From NCBI GenBank assembly GCA_028554795.2, contig CM068828.1, positions 17,554,630 to 17,618,629 of the forward strand: a DNA stretch of 64,000 nucleotides, read 5' to 3'. The notes under the pieces are model-generated. The model made no database searches. It was not told the DNA's origin and was given only the letters and a program-made list of their open reading frames with translations. Source of the DNA: Sinohyriopsis cumingii. Lineage: Eukaryota; Mollusca; Bivalvia; Unionida; Unionidae. The position numbers were made by a program, and so were the translations under genes. This document shows, one piece after another, positions 1 to 11,772 of this stretch (its first letter is position 1; each line of letters starts with the position of its first letter).

Positions 1-1
1 C

Positions 2-229
2 TTAAACCCTGTCACGAAAGGATTATTCACTTTTGCAGTCTTTGCAATCACGCTATCAGCAGTCACACCGGTAATCCTAATGGATGTGCTGTATTCCAGT
101 CAAGGGAATTATTTTCTCCATTTTTCATTAAAGTTAGATCCACAGTTACTCCTTTGTGTTCTGCTTCTTTCACTTTCTTCGCTAATGATTTTTACTGCAC
201 GACGTTTTAATCTGGAGATCACTTTATAG
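2..229 (+). CDS. Partial last exon, two hydrophobic segments, unidentified membrane protein
   Basis: An open frame enters from the left edge and runs 75 codons to a TAG at 227-229. It has no start Met, so it is an internal or terminal exon rather than a complete gene. The translation has two hydrophobic stretches, one near residues 7-27 (GLFTFAVFAITLSAVTPVIL) and one near residues 48-66 (LLLCVLLLSLSSLMIFTA), separated by a polar loop, and ends in a short basic/polar tail. This looks like the C-terminal two transmembrane segments of a multi-pass membrane protein. I do not recognise the family. It is convergent with the ATP6AP2 homologue on the other strand. The frame is short, so chance cannot be excluded. 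Confidence 0.4.
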   Translation, partial: LNPVTKGLFTFAVFAITLSAVTPVILMDVLYSSQGNYFLHFSLKLDPQLLLCVLLLSLSSLMIFTARRFNLEITL

Positions 230-1880
230 TGCAACAAGCATTGAGGTTAAACATCAAGATATCTTGCTGAGCTCAATGGAAATCGCACGAGAGCTCGTGA
301 GATATGGGGAAGCTACTCCGTCATAACATTGCCTATGCTAGTCTGGTTCCTTATTTCGTATATCCCCTGCGTTCCACTCCGCTATACGAATAGAGGAGCC
401 CAACACAGGGAGTAAACAAAGTGGGGAACCAGTCAATGCCTATGCTCGAAGTATACACGATACCACCCTTTGTCCAAAGCATTGGATATTAAATAAATCC
501 TGATTGCATTATGCGAATCCCTTGTGTAAAAAAAAACACACAGCAACAAAATGTGGGCGTCAATTTTCTCCAGAATGTATCCCTGACGCACAAATGTGCG
601 TAAAGGGAAACACTGAATAAAAACAATGTTTCTATTATTAGGCATTTAGAAAAAGAATTAGGTCAAACTGAATTTTCTGGAAAATATCAAATTCCTAGTA
701 AACAAATTTACATTACATTGACATGTAATGAAATTAAAAATAAAAAAATGTTAAACTTACAAACAATTAAATTAAATCAAATATACGTAATGCTCGGCAA
801 CACCCATTCTTGGAAGGCTAGGGTCACTGACCAGGGCTGCTCACCATACCATGGCCAACTCTTTGACACATTTCGACCAGTAGCAATATGACTGAAAAAT
901 TGTTAAAGCTACATTCAAAATCCAAATCACACACACACACTTTCCATTTACTAAATTTTCCCAATGCTGCAGAATAATTTCCTTATCTGTTATGATGTTG
1001 GTCTTCCCAACATAAAATGTTTCATCAGGAATTCATCAACTCTCCCTCTTGTCATCAAGTCGAATAATTTGAACTCTTTCGTATAAAGTATTAATTCTCC
1101 ATTTATGTGATGACATGTTCAAGTTTTGTGATGATTAACTCCTATGTTGCTAATTGTACAGTACAGCAATTAAATTAGCAGTCAAAACTTTGAAGTCAAA
1201 GAATTACCTTGCTTATAAAGGAAGTTATACGTGTACTGTCACCTTATTTTGTCAAAATCTGTCTGGTTCCCTGTTCTGTTCATGACTAACTTCTGTGTTA
1301 ATCGACAAAATCTATATTTATCCTATGATGACCATGTTATGATCTTGACAATTATGTCAAGTCATAATCATCAAAGACAAAAACTCACGGCTGTGTCAAG
1401 CCCCAAACTCTATCATAACACTGTTGACCCCATTTCCTGCAAATGTCAGCATTAATATTATTAACCGTAGTGGTAAATGTTATTTAGCCAAAACTTCCTT
1501 AAGTACCAAAAACATAACATTGGGAAACAGACATTGGTAAGAATAATTGGATTACTTACCTTACAGTATGAATTAAATACTGGTTCTGGACACTTATTAA
1601 AATAAAATGTGTCTGCTTGTAAGGGGTATACATGCTCTAATGACACTTGCATTCTCATTACTCCTACAGACAATGTTCTTTTGCATATCAGGGTCCAGAT
1701 ATTTCGAACAAATTGCTCATTGATGTTAGACACAAGAACATGGTATTTCAATGTAGAGTGCTCTTAAAAACCACCTGACTACAAGAATTGACATAAAATC
1801 AATAATATTTACTTCCTTCATTATTGTCATTATGTTTTGTAATTTCATGGTGCTTGATTTTGTAATCTTGATTTTGATGC
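230..1880. other. Intergenic or intronic DNA with one dispersed repeat fragment
   Basis: No convincing coding sequence was found. The stretch at about 830-945 is a diverged inverted copy of 22957-23060 and is listed separately. Short open frames near 433-645 and 1231-1455 show no domain or codon signal. A 96-codon minus-strand frame at 1461-1751 ends near a good donor (1554-1559) but resembles nothing I know. Confidence 0.4.
830..945 (-). repeat. Dispersed repeat fragment, inverted copy of 22957-23060
   Basis: Read on the minus strand, this segment runs from a short (GT)n through TTTGGATTTT, GTAGCTTTAACA and TTTTCAGTCATAT. The same blocks occur in the same order on the plus strand at 22964-23022, with scattered mismatches. 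The similarity continues weakly for some 30 bp past the CAGTCATAT block. It is a piece of an interspersed repeat of unknown class. Confidence 0.5.
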
Positions 1881-1887
1881 TGTGTAA

Positions 1888-1985
1888 ATTTTTATGTTAT
1901 CCAATATTGTAAAGCACTAACAGCTTATGATTAGATGCTGTACAAAGTCCACATTATTATTATTATAATCATTATTGTTATTAAT
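1888..1985 (+). repeat. 3' tail of an interspersed retroelement with ATT-type tail
   Basis: The sequence TGTAAAGCACT, then GATGCTGTACAAAGTCCACA followed by an imperfect (ATT)n run, has the layout of the 3' ends shared by many invertebrate SINEs and LINEs: a conserved short hairpin-like tail ending in a trinucleotide repeat. No head or coding part was recognised upstream, so this is a 5'-truncated copy. The family assignment is from general resemblance only. Confidence 0.4.
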
Positions 1986-2256
1986 ACTGTGTGCAAATGT
2001 GTGTGTAAATGTTTACATACACATGATCAATTATCATTTTGCACCTAATCGATGTGTGATGTAGAGTATAATTGTTTAATTTATTCTGGTAGAGTACAAC
2101 AAGACAGCCTGGCAGACATATCAAAAGGTTTTATTATACATTGCCATTTTCCTGGAAATATGTACAGATGTGTTCCATCTGCTGAAATCAGTGAGAGTTA
2201 TTCAGGAATATTACACAAGTACAGTGAGAACCACACGGCAATGTTCACAAACTTAC

Positions 2257-5200
2257 TGGACTGACTTGGAAGTTGGCAATATTCCTTAGCTTATTGGTCA
2301 AACTGCCTGTGGAATCTACAACTGTAATCAGTACATTGGCTTTGGGCCTCTGAAAGACTGATCCCTGGAGAATACCATTCCAATCAAGACCCTGCAAAAT
2401 ATTAAAAAAGTTTAACAACCATGAGTAGACAAAAAAGATATAAAACAGACAAGAAGAAAAAAAACCCGGCAAAATCATATATTCTTCTGCGATGCCAGCT
2501 CCTACTGATGTAAATAGGAAAGCCAGCTTTACAAAAATTAGAATCTGAACATACAAAATAAATATTTCAAATCTGTATCCAATAATTTCATTTATGAATT
2601 AAACCAGACTGGTTTAAAAGCGGACTTTTGTTGATACATGCTTCCTACAGTCATCTTTATCACTACATAAACACAATGAAGTCTACTGAGAAAATAAAAT
2701 GCAAGGTATGGTGTTCATCCAATGTTGAGGTCTTGCATATTATATTTAGATATATAATTATCACTGGTCACTTCAGATTCAACATCTTTACTAAAGCTTC
2801 TCAGGTCAACCAGGGTGCTAAGTTGACATGATTTCTTACTTGTAAATATTCAACTGCACTTAGGCAAGCTTTCAGACCATAATTACCAACAAAAATATTT
2901 CTGAGACTTTTTCATGACTCATTATTGGTTTCTTATATAAAATGTTCAAATCCAGATCTTAATGTTCACAGATGAATTCTATTCATAAACATGCTGCGAT
3001 GCTATGCTGGTGAATTGTTGTAAAATAAAGACAAGTTTTTACATGTATATAATATAATAGCAAACATGTGAATCCTTCACCCTTCCTGCATAGAACAACT
3101 TACATTTTGAGATGAAATTCCCAGGGTATGAGAAATAACTTTCGGAACATCACCAGTTTCTAATGGTTTGGCCTGCTCTTGGAATGATACATAAGATGGT
3201 GCATGAGTCACTATTAGCTTCGAACCAGAGCTAAAACCTAAAAAATCTGAAATAAGAAATTTTCACAATTAGCTTAGCCAATTTTGAATCCTAATTTGAA
3301 TATAAAACAGAAAGTGAGATGTGTGTAATCAAGCTTGGAGCAAATTAATGGTTCATATTAAACCTTGGTACATATACAATGTTGCTAGCTGATTCAATGT
3401 TCTGAACAAGTGTCCTCATGTCAACAGAAGAGTTACTGTACATAAGTGAAATCAATTGCTCAGTAAGAGAATGTTATGCAACCTGTTAAATATTCAATAT
3501 GGTGACATTCATTATGTCTGCATTCCATCACTCAGGAGAACATATGTGTGAAAAGTCAAACTGGTCAAACATGTTGCTTGCATGTGACCTTGTCGATATA
3601 AACCGTTCAATTGTTACATAATTACCTACTTCTGTGATAGCAACTAGCAATCTCATTGGATCAGATTCTTTCAGCTGTATCAAATCAGAGTTGGGGAGTA
3701 TATTTTATTTCAGCTAGATATATATGCCATGGGTCTGTGAAATGTATGTACTTGTGCCAGAGTTTTGCTCACTATTCTCAAAATAATTACATTATTATAT
3801 CAGTATGAAATAAGATCTAGATCCAAATCAATAATTTATTATTACTTCATGAAAATAAAAATATCATGACCTGTAAGAGGGGATAAACAAGGTGTGAACA
3901 ATAGTGTCCGGTTGCCATATAATGTGGTGTCATGATGAATAATGTTTAATAACTGAAAACAAATGTGTGAATTATAGGATCATCTGACAGTCACAAAATT
4001 TTCTGCAACAATTGTGAAAAAAGGCATGTATGACTCGACTTACAATACACTCAGAAATAACAAGTTTTCATAGTATTTAAGCACAGGAAGCTGTTTTTTA
4101 CTATCTTTTCAAGGATTTTCATGCTTCCAAGCAGTTCAGGACTAAATCTGATGACTTTTAACTCTGCTAAGATTAATAACATTAAATATTAACTCTTCTT
4201 AATTGATCAATTAATTCTAAAATGACTTATAATTAATAACGCTGAGTCTATTCATACAGTGCTATGCACCTTACCTAGGATAAACTATTCCCACTCAACA
4301 ATGTACATCTGCTGGAATGACTACCGTATATACTCGTGTATAAGCCGAATAATTTAGGAAAAAATAAAGGCCTGGAAGAAAGGGGGGTTGGGTCAGCTTA
4401 TCTGTGGGCCAACGTCTAAACTCTACAATTTTTAAGTCTTTTTGTTGTTTACTGTAAAGGCTTTAAATCTTGGGACACGAAAAAATAATTTTTTCTGTGT
4501 CCTAAGACGTGTTTGTAAAAAAAATAAATCATTTTCAGTGACCCGAAACTTATTCAACTGTTATGAAGTACTATGATTTGATTTTGTTATTATTTTGCAT
4601 GTCCATATTTCTGATTTCTCCAACATGAAATTTAAAAAGGTAAATACAGACTTCAGAATTCGCAGGCTGGTTGAGTTTACCTGGGATACCAGGCTAAACT
4701 ATAATGTACAGTACTTACACAGCATAAAGCGTGCATAGCGTCACTTAAATCCTTATTTATTCCCAAATATATTAGATGCAGATTTTGCTTTATTCATTGT
4801 TTCGACCAAACTGCATTCTTTGAGATAACATTTCAGCTAGTCCTTAATGGCTGTTCCATTTACAATTAATCACACAAACAAGTTACTCATTTTCAATAAT
4901 ATAAGCGATCCTGCAAACTGAGGTAATATTTATGAAAAGGTATACACGATTAATTGTACAAGGCACATAACTAATGAATCTCAGCCGACACGACCCTATT
5001 TCTTAACAGACATATCATTCTTGGCGAAAAATAAACAAGTGGGTGGGAGTGGAGGAGGCGTCATATAGCGAGAATATCAAGTGATCGCTTATAAAAACAA
5101 CATTCAACTAGCTAACATTTATCTACGATGAATTTCCGATTCATGTGTAAATGTAGTCATAATCTAGCGCTGAAACCAACAGAGGTCGCAACTCCAACAG

Positions 5201-5413
5201 TATGAGGACATCGATTTATAACGCCGTGTTTCAACTGAAACTCATTCTTAAAAGTTGTTTAAGTGTGCTCTAAATAAGATGAAAATTAAAAGACATATAA
5301 ACACTAAAATCTTCCCCTTGTGGCAATTAACAAAATTAGAGAAAATCATAAATACACAGAAATATCGATAAAATTATCATTTTCGCCGGAACAGTCCGTC
5401 TGCTGACAGCCAT
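2257..5413 (-). CDS. ATP6AP2: ATP6AP2 (renin receptor / V-ATPase accessory protein 2) homologue, first three coding exons
   Basis: Three minus-strand exons fit in phase. Exon 1 is 5356-5413: ATG, then a basic and hydrophobic signal peptide, 19 codons plus one base, with donor GTATTT. Exon 2 is 3104-3246: acceptor TTATTTCAG, donor GTAAGT, completing the split codon and adding 47 codons. Exon 3 is 2257-2391: acceptor AATATTTTGCAG, donor GTAAGT, 45 codons. Introns are 2109 and 712 bp. The spliced product is a secretory precursor. Its ectodomain has THAPSYVSF, then GDVPKVISHTLG, then GLDWNGILQGSVFQRPKANV. These align with the N-terminal ectodomain of ATP6AP2, including the Leu-Trp-Gly-Leu and RP(K/R)A blocks. 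The family is a type I membrane protein that assists V-ATPase assembly and also acts in Wnt and (pro)renin signalling. The remaining ectodomain, the transmembrane segment and the tail were not found between 2256 and 1; they may be spread over short exons I missed. The family call is firm; exon 1 is the least certain part. Confidence 0.72.
3247..5355 (-). other. Intron 1 of the ATP6AP2 homologue
   Basis: This 2.1-kb intron between exons 1 and 2 has no open frame worth reporting. A motif near 4324-4350 (CCGTATATACTCG followed by TGTATAAGCCGA) resembles the end of a widespread animal DNA-transposon-derived repeat, but no partner end was found. Confidence 0.5.
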
Positions 5414-5860
5414 CTTTATTTTCATGTGACTTGACGTTATTTCCGGTGAGTATTTATTTTAAACCTATCCGCTTCCGTTGAGGGAGAAATCATTACTTGG
5501 TGATTGGAAACAATATCTAATGGATTTACCGGTTTTAATACGTTTGCATAAATATCAAAGATATTACAACATTTAGCACGGACGTTTTGATGATTTGCCT
5601 TATCTCTGTAAAATTCAATGTTCCTTGCAACTTACAGTATTGAACTAATTTCAACAAGAAAACGTTGTAACTCTCCTAAGGAACGCATTATAATATAAAT
5701 ATAATGAACTAATATTACATTTATTTATAATAAAGCATGAAAACACAGCACATGTATGTCACATATGTTTAAAGACTTACTAGCCTTACTTTCACACTTT
5801 TTAAAGCATATTGAGGAGGTAAGTATCATTGAAGGAAACATGTTTTTTAATTCTGAATAT

Positions 5861-5931
5861 TTGTGTGTGTGCGTGTGTGTGTGTGTACACACACACACAC
5901 ACACATACATACATACATACATACATGTATA
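5861..5931. repeat. Compound palindromic microsatellite (TG)n-(AC)n-(ATAC)n
   Basis: An interrupted (TG)n run at 5861-5886 passes directly into (AC)n at 5886-5905 and then (ATAC)n. The TG and AC halves are reverse complements, so the tract is close to a perfect palindrome and reads almost the same on both strands. It abuts the 5' edge of the Penelope-like remnant. Confidence 0.9.
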
Positions 5932-5944
5932 TATTATCATATTG

Positions 5945-8108
5945 TCCGAGAACCAAAGTGCATGATAATATTAATTTAGCAGAAGCATTTTTCAAATACA
6001 CAAGATCGTTAAAATTAAAAGAATTTTTCTCACAATCATGTACATCTTCACAGTATAAAAATAGTTTCCGTCTAAAAAATAAGCCCTTTTACAATAAAAA
6101 AGAATCAACATTTACACCTTCTAGTGGACGAGATATTTATCTCGATTTTTATATTGAAGCAACTAAACAAGAAATTTTAAATAGCAGTCCTAAAAGAAAA
6201 CATTTTACAAACATATCTAAAGAAGAATTAAATTCTTTACGTAGCTTATCGCAAGATGAAAGTATTATTATAAAAAAGCGGATAAGTCTTGCACCATAGT
6301 AATAATGAATAAGGAGGATTATATTAAAGAAGTAGAAAGACAATTAAATGATGAAGAATATTACACAAAACTTTCCTATAATCCTTCTGAAGAAACGAAA
6401 GAAAAAATAAGCCAATGTATTAATCAAATCTCTGTACACAATTGTTCCATATATGATGAACTAGATATCTTCCCAAATAAAATACGCACACCTCAGTTTT
6501 ATATTTTACCAAAAATACATAAAGCGGTTGATAAGTCACTACCTTTAGGATATCCAGGTAGACCCATTATTTCTACATACAACTCAGTTACAAATAAATA
6601 TCGCAATAAATTGATCACATTTTACAACCAGTAATGAAATCACTACCTTCATACGTCAAAGATACTGTTGATTTCATTACCAAATTGAAATCTTTACCGA
6701 AACTAACGGAAAATTCATTCCTTGTTACACTTGATGTGGTTTCACTCTACACGAATATACCACACAATGATGGTATCGAAGCGTGTAAATATTATCTTGA
6801 AGATAACGAATATACATATAAACTATCAAAAGAACATATTTGTGATTTGATAAAACTTGTGCTCGAAAATAACTTTTTTTCAGTTTGGTAATACAAACTA
6901 TCTCCAAAAAATGGGAACAGCAATGGGTAGTCCTATGGCACCTGCTTATGCATCTTTATTTATGGGAAAATTAGAAAGTGATCTTCTAAATAAATGCCTC
7001 TTAAAACCGGATGTATGGTTAAGGTTTTTAGACGATATCTTTATGATTTGGAGTTATTCATTAGAAGACGTTTATTACTTTATAGACAATTTAAACAAAT
7101 TACATCCAACAATAAAATTCACATTCAATGTCTCTAAAACTAAAGTTTCATTCTTGGACGTTGATGTCATGAAAAATGAAAATAATGAAATTACTACATT
7201 GGTTCATGTTAAAAACACGAATATTCATCAATATGTTGAATATTCTTCATGCCATCCTAAATCATGTAAAAATGGGATACCATATAGTCAAGCAAAAAGA
7301 TACAGAAGAATTATTTCGGATGATGCTGTTTTTAAATCATCTGTGACAGAGCTAGGTCAGCATTTTTTAAATAGAAATTACCCTATTGACATCATTAATG
7401 CTGCTTTCCAAAAAGTATCTTCTCTTACACAGCTTGAATCTTTACAATATAAAATCAAAAACAGAAATGAACATATCATTCCTTTTGTTATTGAATATAA
7501 TCCAAGTTTGCCTAATATATGTATGATTATCAATAAATATTGGGATTTATGAAACTTATCATGTAAAGCAAGTGTTAAATCGCTATACGAAAGCAAACCC
7601 ACACTTGTTTATAAAAGGACTAAAAATCTTAAAGATTTCCTAACTAATTCCAAATTAGAAAAAACATCATATAAAATAGGATCATCAACTAAATGTAACA
7701 GACCTAGATGTTCACACTGTTCATTTATTGATGAAAATACTTCTTTCAATAGTAATAATACGAAAGAAACTTTTAATATGCGTTGTGACATTAATTGTGC
7801 AACATCAAATGTTATTTATTTGATAACATGCAAAAATGTGGCATCCAATATGTTGGACAAACCAGTCAACAAATATCTAAACGTATGAACCAACATAGAT
7901 CAGATATAAAAAAATCGATCAATCATTTTCATCTCATGTTGCCGCACATTTTAACAAAAATTCCCATACACTGCAAGATTTCTCCTTCCAACCTATTGTT
8001 AAAGCTGATTCTGAAATGGAACGTCTACTAAAGGAAACCTATTGGATTCACTGTCTTAATACGGTATATCCAAAAGGTCTAAATTCAAAAACACTATATG
8101 ACATTTAG
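5945..8108 (+). pseudogene. Penelope-like element ORF (reverse transcriptase + GIY-YIG endonuclease), broken
   Basis: This is the remains of one long Penelope-like (PLE) reading frame. From 5' to 3' it has an N-terminal region; a block (6305-6634) with NKEDYIKEVERQL and TPQFYILPKIHK; RT blocks with LVTLDVVSLYTNIP (6722 on); GTAMGSPMAPAYASLF (6911 on); the catalytic RFLDDI (the two Asp at 7031-7036); a Cys-rich linker; and a GIY-YIG nuclease block with GIQYVGQTS near 7840-7870. It ends in TAG at 8106-8108. The GIY-YIG domain places it with canonical endonuclease-bearing PLEs (Penelope/Neptune/Poseidon type), not the endonuclease-lacking Athena type. At least six lesions inactivate it: frameshifts near 6275, 6611, 6875 (T run), 7833 (A run) and 7920, and an in-frame TGA at 7550-7552. 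Several sit in homopolymers. The 5' end is lost or runs into the microsatellite; terminal repeats were not found. Confidence 0.88.
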
Positions 8109-9455
8109 TAATTTTTTTAACTTTTTTAATTTTTTTCTGAATTATGTCCCCTGTTTACAATTAGATATGAATATTTCATATTATTTTACTTTGCAGAAAA
8201 TCTTAATTGGTAAAAGTATAATCTAATAACATAAAAATAAGTTTACTTGTTCTTTAAAAATGAAAGTGAATTTGTAAATTAATTTTCAATGTAAAATAAT
8301 TAATTATTTATAAAATACTTGATAGTAAGCGTTTTGCACACAATATTTTTATTATATAAATTGAGTTCTGATAACTTCTTTAACAGTTGTAAAGATTATA
8401 TTAGTATATATGTTCTACACATTTATCTTTTTAATTTTTCTTATTTAATTTTTTTTGTAATTTTTTCTATTTTATATTATTATTGATTTTTTTTAATTTA
8501 TTTATTTTCTATACCTCTAGTAAGCATGTATCGTACATAATACAAATATTACTAAAACTGTTTATCTCTATTTATTAATAAATTTTATATATTCGTGTTT
8601 TAATTAGGCAGAAGTAGGTATTTATTATTTTATGTAGTTAATGTTTATTGATGAGTGAAATAAAGTCATCAGTTGCAATTATTGTGTTATACTTATTTTA
8701 CACATATTTAGCCATTTAGGTAACCCTGAACCATGATTACCTGTTCGAGTTTTGTTCACTGAGCAATGAAGCTACCCTGATTACTGTTCATGCTGGGTTG
8801 TTCTATTGTATGACTAGTGGTAAGTAACTTTCTGATTGGTTAGTTTGCTACTTGTCTGTATGAACAGCATATTAGTGGTGGTCATTCCGTTGGAGCTTAT
8901 GAAGGTTGCTGGTCATGGAATTGCATTAAGAAAAGTGCCTGATGATTCTTTTGCTTGAAGGAAAATGTCCCATATGATAAGGTAAATAGATTTATAATAT
9001 GGTTTATGTAAGTTTATTTTATATTTACTCTGTTATAGTTCTCTAGGATATATGTTGATGTATTTTAGTACCTGCATATTCTTTTATGAGCCTATCATTC
9101 TGTCCATATGCTTGTCTGTCCGTATGCTCTCTACTTTTGCTCTACACACTGATTGTTCTATTTAGGTTTATTTGGTCCACTATCTCTCTAGATGGATAAT
9201 CAATAAATATATGGTGTAGTAAGTTATTTGTATTGAATGTGCTGTAAACAGAATCAATGTATACATGCTGAACAATAATGCACTGATGACGGTATTATTT
9301 ATTCTTGTAATAAATGTATTTTTATTGTATTTGCAGGGTGTAACAAAGTAGGATAAATTTATCGATCTCCACTTATCAACCTCATGCACAATAAAACCCA
9401 ATTTTTATAACATACTGGACTTGTAGCGTCTATTCTGTGAGTAGAAGGCAAGTGC
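8109..9455. other. AT-rich non-coding stretch
   Basis: The first 500 bp after the PLE stop are extremely AT-rich and could be the element's 3' untranslated region. The rest holds only short open frames with no domain signal. No repeat boundary was identified. Confidence 0.4.
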
Positions 9456-9458
9456 TGT

Positions 9459-9517
<59 letters not shown>

Positions 9518-10345
9518 GTTAGTTTTACAGATTTAATTCAGTTACATGCTATTATAATGTAACATTTGTTTACAGGATTTGATATCGTCCAGAATTGAAA
9601 ATTTTTTTTATTTCATTAATGTAAACAGCTAATTAATGAAATACTGTATATGTCGCTGACCTTGTTCCAAGATCAGTGACAGTTTTGGTAAACAACGTTT
9701 TTTTTATTATAAAAAAATATGATCTTAGAGTAAAAATCAGTAAGTTGTGTCAAGGTCATACGTGGACTACGTGTCATTAAGCATGTGTCAATTGATAAAC
9801 AGATTTTTATTTTTTCCAGAAGGATAAACTTTTGACCCTCATCCGGGAATCTGTTTTGCGTTTTACTTAGTCGTATAACTGATGTGTTTGATAAACGTTG
9901 ATCAGTCTTACTTTAACAACTGACACGTTTTATTATGTTGTAACCAGCAAATTATTGAAGTCAAGTGATTGTTTTCCCTGGAAATACAAAAGTGCTCTGA
10001 TAATTCTTGGACAAAGACATTTACCGGAAATTATACGGAATTCAAAAACTCGAATATTTTCTGTGCTTCTTGTTGACACACCAGTACAACGCTGACTATT
10101 ACTGATGTCATCGCCTTCCATCTTGAATTTCATCGGGATTTTAACTGAGAATCCTTTAGAACTTTTCATAGATAGGACTTGTAGTTTTTTTTTGTTTTCA
10201 TTCTTCGATTATTTTTGGATTTAATTCGTAAAACCGTAAGTTCATTTTTCTCATTTTTCACTTTGTATTCTAGGGAAATAAATTATTTGCTAAATTTTTA
10301 CAAAGCTGGTTATCTTCACTCTTTACTGTTAATTTTTTTTAAGAG
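9456..10345 (+). repeat. Degenerate LTR, diverged copy of the solo LTR at 20616-21446
   Basis: The sequence is collinear with the 20.6-kb solo LTR. Shared blocks in order include TTACATGCTATT, AATGTAACATT, TTATTATGTTGT, AAATTATTGAA, TCAAGTGATT, GGAAATAC, GTGCTCTGATAA, AAGACAT or AGAGACAT, TCACTTTGTAT and AAATTTTTACAAAGC. A (TA)n expansion (9462-9514) lies near its 5' end. The left edge is placed at TGTAACAT by comparison with TGTTACG in the other copy; the right inverted end is missing. No internal retroelement sequence flanks it. Confidence 0.55.
9462..9514. repeat. (TA)n microsatellite
   Basis: An uninterrupted AT dinucleotide run of about 53 bp, apparently an expansion inside the degenerate LTR. 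Confidence 0.95.
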
Positions 10346-10460
10346 CATGTATGCTATGTGCGAACAGTGTGCCTTGCACAGGGAGCCGTTTAAAGAGGGG
10401 AGCCAAATACGAGATGAAAAGGGTCGCCAAATTCAAACGACGGCGCAAAAATAAAACAAA

Positions 10461-10464
<4 letters not shown>

Positions 10465-10517
<53 letters not shown>
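10465..10517. repeat. (TA)n microsatellite
   Basis: An uninterrupted TA run of about 53 bp. Open frames across it on both strands are repeat translation only. Confidence 0.95.
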
Positions 10518-10520
<3 letters not shown>

Positions 10521-10631
10521 GCACAACTTACATCAATTTCGTACAAGATTTTCTGATCAGCAAATATTTTAATGAAGATTACGAGCACCAAATTACTGTT
10601 TCGCATAGCACGTAGTATTACCTTGCGCCGA

Positions 10632-10659
<28 letters not shown>
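10632..10659. repeat. (TG)n microsatellite
   Basis: Pure TG run of 28 bp. Confidence 0.95.
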
Positions 10660-10663
<4 letters not shown>

Positions 10664-11748
10664 CCTCGAAACGGGGACATCAGCGTGAATACACACCAAC
10701 ATACCGACGACACACCTCGAAACGGGGACGTCCAGGTTTTGTAGTAGACGCTAAAATGGAATGCCATGACCTTATTGAGTGATAAAAACCTTGAAATAAG
10801 CGTCTGAGTATCTCCCCGTTTTTTATGTATTTTTTCACATTATGCTATACACAGCGATGCATACGTCCTGCACGACCTAAAACCCCGTGTGTATCAGTCG
10901 AAAAACCACGTCCTCTTTTACGCGGTTAAAATTCACACTGCTTCGTTTCGCTGTCTGCTTGTGCACTCTGCTTCGAATTATTGACAGCATTGTATCTAGA
11001 TCTAATAGCATTGAAATGAGATCTGTAAACATAGACATATTTATTATATATTTCTTTTTTTTCAACAGATGTATATAGATGTATGTGTTTAATATTGGGT
11101 AGTCCAACGTTCATATTTCACCTAATTAGATCGGGAACACAAGAAAACTGAACAGTTTCATGCATATATTATGCGTGGTTTTTATGACCGTTTATCTGTG
11201 TTTGTACATATTATCTTTTAGTTAACTGAGCCTACATTGGAAAATATCAGCATGTGTTCATTCGGATGTGGTTATTTTGTTTTAAGTTGGAACGCTAGGA
11301 ATCATGTTTTAATTTGATTCGTTTAAAAGTGTTATATTAAATATTTTTGTTGTTAGATTGTGTGCATGTGTGCATTGATTTTGATTTTCGTTAATAATTT
11401 GGAACAACGACGATTTGTGTGCTCGTATTTAGTTCATATATTTGCCTTCGTTTCGTTTGTTGCAACTATTACACAACTACTACTGCCACGAACTAACATT
11501 ATCATCCCTGTTGATAAGAAGCACAATGACGACGTCTACATAGTAACCAAAGATTAATACAGTTTATTTCCTGCAATTAACCGCGTTATAGTTAAATCCG
11601 ACAAGTTAATTTTGAGCCAGTAGGGAAAAAACCAACACAAATCATTCATATAAATTCTGTTTGACTCTGCAGTAAATTATCAAACATTTTTCATTCTTTC
11701 CTCCGTTTAGTCAGTACTTTTTCATATTCTCTACAGATTTCCTGATCG
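10660..11748. other. Non-coding stretch with two copies of a GAAACGGGGAC motif
   Basis: CCTCGAAACGGGGACATC lies near 10665-10682 and CCTCGAAACGGGGACGTCC near 10714-10732. A related motif in reverse orientation lies near 17500. Several 60-80 codon frames between 10877 and 11557 overlap on both strands and show no domain, so none is called. Confidence 0.4.
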
Positions 11749-11772
11749 CTCTCTCTCTCTCTCTCTCTCTCC
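11749..11772. repeat. (CT)n microsatellite
   Basis: CT run of 24 bp, followed by a G9-10 homopolymer near 11784-11793. A second, shorter CT run lies at about 11936-11952. Confidence 0.9.

Noticed and set aside
1461-1751. 96-codon minus-strand frame with a good donor at 1554-1559, tested as ATP6AP2 exon 4
   Set aside because: It has no convincing acceptor in the required phase, and the sequence does not resemble the expected ectodomain.
4324-4410. CCGTATATACTCG / TGTATAAGCCGA motif as a DNA transposon end
   Set aside because: No matching inverted end or target duplication was found nearby.
5725-6001. Frames rich in Cys-Val and His-Thr on both strands
   Set aside because: They are translations of the palindromic TG/AC microsatellite.
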